DNA of 43,220 bases from an uncultured Clostridium sp. (GTDB lineage: Bacteria > Bacillota > Clostridia > TANB77 > CAG-508), in NCBI GenBank assembly GCA_950059165.1, contig CATLUC010000001.1, positions 10,488 to 53,707 on the forward strand, read 5' to 3'. This document shows positions 40,570 through 43,220 of this stretch, in pieces. How positions within the stretch are numbered: position 1 is the stretch's first letter; every line of letters starts with the position of its first letter. The position numbers and the translations under genes are program-made. The notes beneath the pieces are model-generated. The model did no database searches and was not told where the DNA came from. It worked only from the letters and a program-made list of their open reading frames with translations.

Positions 40570-42279
40570 ATGGATTTCAAAAATTTATTTAATTCAATAT
40601 TTGGCTATACTCCACCAGTAGACTATGATTTCAGTTTACCTGAAGATGGACCTATTACAAAAGGAGCAAAGGAGCCTTTACCAAATCAGCAAGAAAAGGT
40701 AAATGTTTTTCCTAGTCTTAGTGTAAATATGGAATATATGAAAATTAAATATAATTTACTTATTAACAGTGATATCATTTTAAGAGAATTCACTATAAAT
40801 GCTAGAGGGAAACAATATAATGCATTTTTAGTTTATATTGATGGTATGGTAGATTCTGAAATTATGGATAAATTTATTTTAGAACCACTTATGTTAAGAA
40901 ATAAGAGTAATTTATATGATGGTGGCCAAAGTAAAGTAATTTCAGAAGCTGTTGCAAATAATATTACTGTTAGGAAAGTTAAAAAATTTGATTTATCCAA
41001 TTATTTGATTGGTTGTTTAATGCCTCAAAATGCTGTAAAAGAAGTAAAAGATTTTGATGAAGTTGCGAAACGGTATTAATTCTCGGCAATTGTGCTTTGT
41101 TTGTAGATACTTTAAATTTGGCTTTTGACATTGAGGTAAAAGGTTTTAAACAAAGAAGTGTTGACAAACCTAATAATGAAATTGTTATTAAAGGTCCTCA
41201 TGAAGCTTTTGTAGAAAATATAAGAACTAACACTTCTTTGATTAGAAGAATTGTTAATAATGAAAATTTAATTATTGAAAACTTAGAAGTTGGAAAAATC
41301 ACTAAGACAAAATGTGCTGTTTGTTATTTGAAGAATATTACAAATTCTGATTTAGTTAATGAAGTAAAATATAGGCTAAATAATTTAGAAATTGATTCTT
41401 TACTTTCAGCTGGAGAATTAGAACAATTATTAGTAGATTCTAATGCTTTAGGTGTTCCTCAAACTATTTCTACTGAAAGACCTGATAAAGCTGCTAAATA
41501 TTTGCTTAGAGGTCGTGTCATAGTTATTGTAAATGGTACTCCATATGGTGTAATTATGCCATCTATTTTAGTGGATTTTTTGACTTCGCCTGAAGATACT
41601 AATTTGAAAGTTAATTTTGCTAATTTTTTAAGGAGTTTACGTTTTTTAGCTGCTTTTATTACTTTACTTTTACCTGGTTTATATGTTGCAATTACAAGTT
41701 TTCATCAAGAAATACTGCCAACTGGACTTTTGTACTCCATTTTAGCTTCTCGAGAAAATGTTCCATTTCCTATCATTTTAGAGATTTTACTTATGGAAAT
41801 TTCTTTTGAGCTTATCCGTGAAGCTGGTCTTCGTGTTCCTTCTGCTATTGGACCTACGATTGGTATTGTTGGTGCTTTGGTTTTAGGGCAAGCTGCAGTT
41901 AGTGCTGGTATTGTAAGCCCAATTTTGATTATTGTTGTTGCTATTACTGGTATTTCTTCTTTTGCTATTCCAGATTTTTCTTTTGGTTTTCACCTAAGAT
42001 ATTTCCGATTTGGTTTTGTTCTACTTGGCTTTATGGCAGGATTTTTAGGTATCGCCTTAGGTTTGTTTGTATATGTTAGTCTAATTTGTAGTTTGAGGTC
42101 TTTTGGCGTTTCTTATACAACTCCTTTTGCCCCTGTGCAAAACTCAAATGGAAATGGCTACTTACTTCCTCCTATTTGGAAAAGAGAAGATAGACCTTCA
42201 TTTATCGCTTCTAAACGTGAACATGACCAAGAAAAATATTCTATGAAATGGAAATATAATACCAAACGGAAAGCCTTAA
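40570..42279 (+). CDS. gerKA: GerA-family spore germination receptor subunit A, read with two or three +1 frameshifts at CGG
   Basis: The frame from ATG 40570 (AGGAG, 6 nt) encodes MDFKNLFNSIFGYTPPVDYD and runs to FDEVAK followed by in-frame CGG (41071) and TAA. Skipping the C gives GINS, then a second in-frame CGG (41084), which needs the same skip to give GNCALFVDTLNLAFDIEVKG. The frame then runs through the conserved GFKQRSVDKPNNE, GPHEAFVENIRTN and membrane part FITLLLPGLYVAITSFHQEI. A third in-frame CGG (42267) near the end gives NTKGKP and a stop at 42279 if also skipped, or NTKRKALI and 42284 if read as Arg. The full 568-residue length is normal for GerA/GerK A subunits, which with subunits B and C sense germinants at the inner membrane. 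gerKB follows 42 bp later. Confidence 0.9.
41071..41073 (+). other. CGG recoding site 5 (gerKA codon 168)
   Basis: In-frame CGG after AAA, followed by T, with TAA two codons later. Skipping C41071 gives Gly168. Confidence 0.9.
41084..41086 (+). other. CGG recoding site 6 (gerKA codon 172)
   Basis: In-frame CGG after TCT, 13 nt after site 5, followed by C. Skipping C41084 gives GGC, Gly172 of INSGNCALFVD. Confidence 0.9.
42267..42269 (+). other. CGG recoding site 7 (gerKA codon 566, tentative)
   Basis: In-frame CGG after AAA, followed by A. Read with a skip it gives Gly-Lys-Pro-stop, read as Arg it gives RKALI-stop. Homology cannot decide, but every other in-frame CGG in the window is a shift site. 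Confidence 0.55.
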
Positions 42280-42320
42280 TATAGGCTTTAAACAATTATC
42301 TTTTTGAAAGGAGCTATTTT

Positions 42321-43220
42321 ATGACAAAATCAAAGATAGGAACATTTGAAGCTATTATGCTAGTTCTTACAATTGTTGTAACACATACTATTTCTTCTCT
42401 TCCAAGAGAAATTTTAGTTTCCACTAAGTCTGCAAGCTTGATTAATTTGATATTTGTAAGCATTTTAGTTATTCTTTTTGCTTACTTAATTTCTAAATTA
42501 TTTAAAAAATTTCCTGGCTCAGATATTATTGATGTGTCCGAATTTTTAGGTGGTAAGGTTTTTAAAATTATTGTAGGTATAACTTTTATTTTTTATTTCT
42601 TATTTAGCTCTAGTATTCTTCTTAGGAACTTTTGTGAAAGCCTTAAAATTATTTATTACCCTATGACTAATTTGCTTTTTATTATTGCTATGTTTGTAAT
42701 TGCTGTTTGTGTTGCAAATCGTCTTGATTTTAATGCTTCTTTGAAAACTAACTTATTGATTTTGCCACTTGTTTTGGCTAGTATGATATTCCTATTTTTT
42801 GCTAATATGAATAAGTTTTCTCCTGAAAGGATTTTTCCTATTTTTGGAGATGGTTTGTTTGATACTTTCGTTTTAGGTCTTGGGAATATAGCTTCTTTTG
42901 GTGGTGTTGCATTTTTATATTTTTTACCACCCTATATGAAAGAACCTGAAAAGCTAAAAAAAGTTTCTTTAATTTCTATTGGTTTGTCTAGCATATATTT
43001 AATTTTGTGTGTTGCAACTTTATTATTTATGTTTTCATTTTTTATTGATACAAATGAAATTACACCATTATATAATGCTACACGTTATATAGAATTTGGT
43101 AGCTTTTTTCAAAGATTAGAGTCTATCTTTTTACTAATATGGATTTTAGCTTTTGCTTGCTATTTAAGTATTGTAATTAAATTTTCTATGAGTATTTTTA
43201 AAAAATTAACTAATATTGAA
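42321..43220 (+). CDS. gerKB: GerKB-like spore germination permease, 3' end outside window
   Basis: 300 codons of an open frame, starting MTKSKIGTFEAIMLVLTIVV with AAGGAG 8 nt upstream and continuing past the right edge. It has seven or more hydrophobic helices in view of the APC-type amino-acid permease fold. LGNIASFGGVAFLYFLPPYM is a conserved stretch of GerB subunits. It lies directly after gerKA, so the third subunit gene gerKC is expected outside the window. Confidence 0.9.
   Translation, partial: MTKSKIGTFEAIMLVLTIVVTHTISSLPREILVSTKSASLINLIFVSILVILFAYLISKLFKKFPGSDIIDVSEFLGGKVFKIIVGITFIFYFLFSSSILLRNFCESLKIIYYPMTNLLFIIAMFVIAVCVANRLDFNASLKTNLLILPLVLASMIFLFFANMNKFSPERIFPIFGDGLFDTFVLGLGNIASFGGVAFLYFLPPYMKEPEKLKKVSLISIGLSSIYLILCVATLLFMFSFFIDTNEITPLYNATRYIEFGSFFQRLESIFLLIWILAFACYLSIVIKFSMSIFKKLTNIE

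Noticed and set aside
4413..42269. Plain sequencing errors or pseudogenes at the CGG sites
   Set aside because: All in-frame CGG triplets behave the same way, always losing just the C and always yielding Gly, in several unrelated genes, one of them essential. Random indels would not pick CGG or conserved glycines. Raw-read support still needs checking.
4413..42269. CGG reassigned to another amino acid without a frameshift
   Set aside because: Without a shift, stop codons follow at once or soon (engB CGG TAA, gerKA CGG TAT TAA, spoVAE TGA 11 codons later) and downstream homology lies in the +1 frame.
1..43220. tRNA or rRNA genes, including the suspected tRNA-Gly with enlarged loop
   Set aside because: I found no cloverleaf-like sequence in any gap. 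The tRNA predicted by the CGG finding must be elsewhere in the genome.

Overview
The window is low-GC, endospore-forming Firmicute DNA, most like an uncultured gut member of the class Clostridia. It carries spoVAC-spoVAD-spoVAE, spoIVA, a gerA-type germinant receptor pair, ECF sigma/anti-sigma pairs, DUF421/DUF4363, DUF951 and class III-signal-like proteins of the KGITLIALV type. Genes lie on both strands in short operons with strong AGGAGG-type ribosome binding sites and mostly TAA/TAG stops. UGA is used as an ordinary stop.

The standout observation is a decoding anomaly. Scanning the sense strand of every gene, I find CGG in frame only seven times (4413, 8833-, 8769-, 39145-, 41071, 41084, 42267). 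At six of these, and probably the seventh, the gene is whole only if the ribosome skips the C and reads the next three bases, always GGN, as glycine. The genes are spoVAE (one site), engB/ysxC (two), an MNT-type nucleotidyltransferase (one) and gerKA (two or three). The recovered glycines lie in conserved motifs: the switch I and DLPG regions of EngB, and GSYARG of the nucleotidyltransferase. CGG is not seen once as an ordinary arginine codon, although it occurs about two dozen times out of frame. The simplest reading is that CGG(N) acts as a +1 frameshift signal or four-base glycine codon in this organism. These genes would look like broken pseudogenes to a standard annotation.

Layout: 1-761 PilM-like pilus protein (partial); 1003-2313 rsmB; 2539-4647 dodecin-like gene plus spoVAC, spoVAD, spoVAE; 4727-4855 a 33-bp tandem repeat; 4925-6342 infC-rpmI-rplT with promoter, L20-type leader and a likely AUC start for IF3; 6435-8339 a prepilin-like lectin-fold protein and a Cys-rich membrane peptide; 8412-10272 serS-engB; 10481-12736 a Ca2+/cation exchanger and a kinase-fold protein; 12831-14871 ECF sigma, anti-sigma and a membrane protein; 15002-17583 DUF951, gltX and a dockerin protein; 17816-21837 a toxin-like nuclease domain, rnjA and a coiled-coil protein; 22030-24314 tetR-acyl-CoA ligase; 24437-27165 an accessory island with a MITE and two Cys-cluster enzymes; 27169-31004 a LonB-type protease, DUF4363 and DUF421; 31235-34465 holin-like, acyltransferase and UDP-sugar pyrophosphorylase genes; 34663-36141 spoIVA; 36238-38181 an anti-sigma/ECF sigma pair and an XRE remnant; 38526-39250 an MNT/HEPN toxin-antitoxin pair; 39268-40395 a transglutaminase; 40570-43220 gerKA-gerKB (partial).

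Repeats are frequent between genes. There is a 434-bp fold-back MITE with an 8-bp target duplication, a second MITE splitting DUF421 from DUF4363, and several small GTCCC-containing palindromes that often double as terminators.
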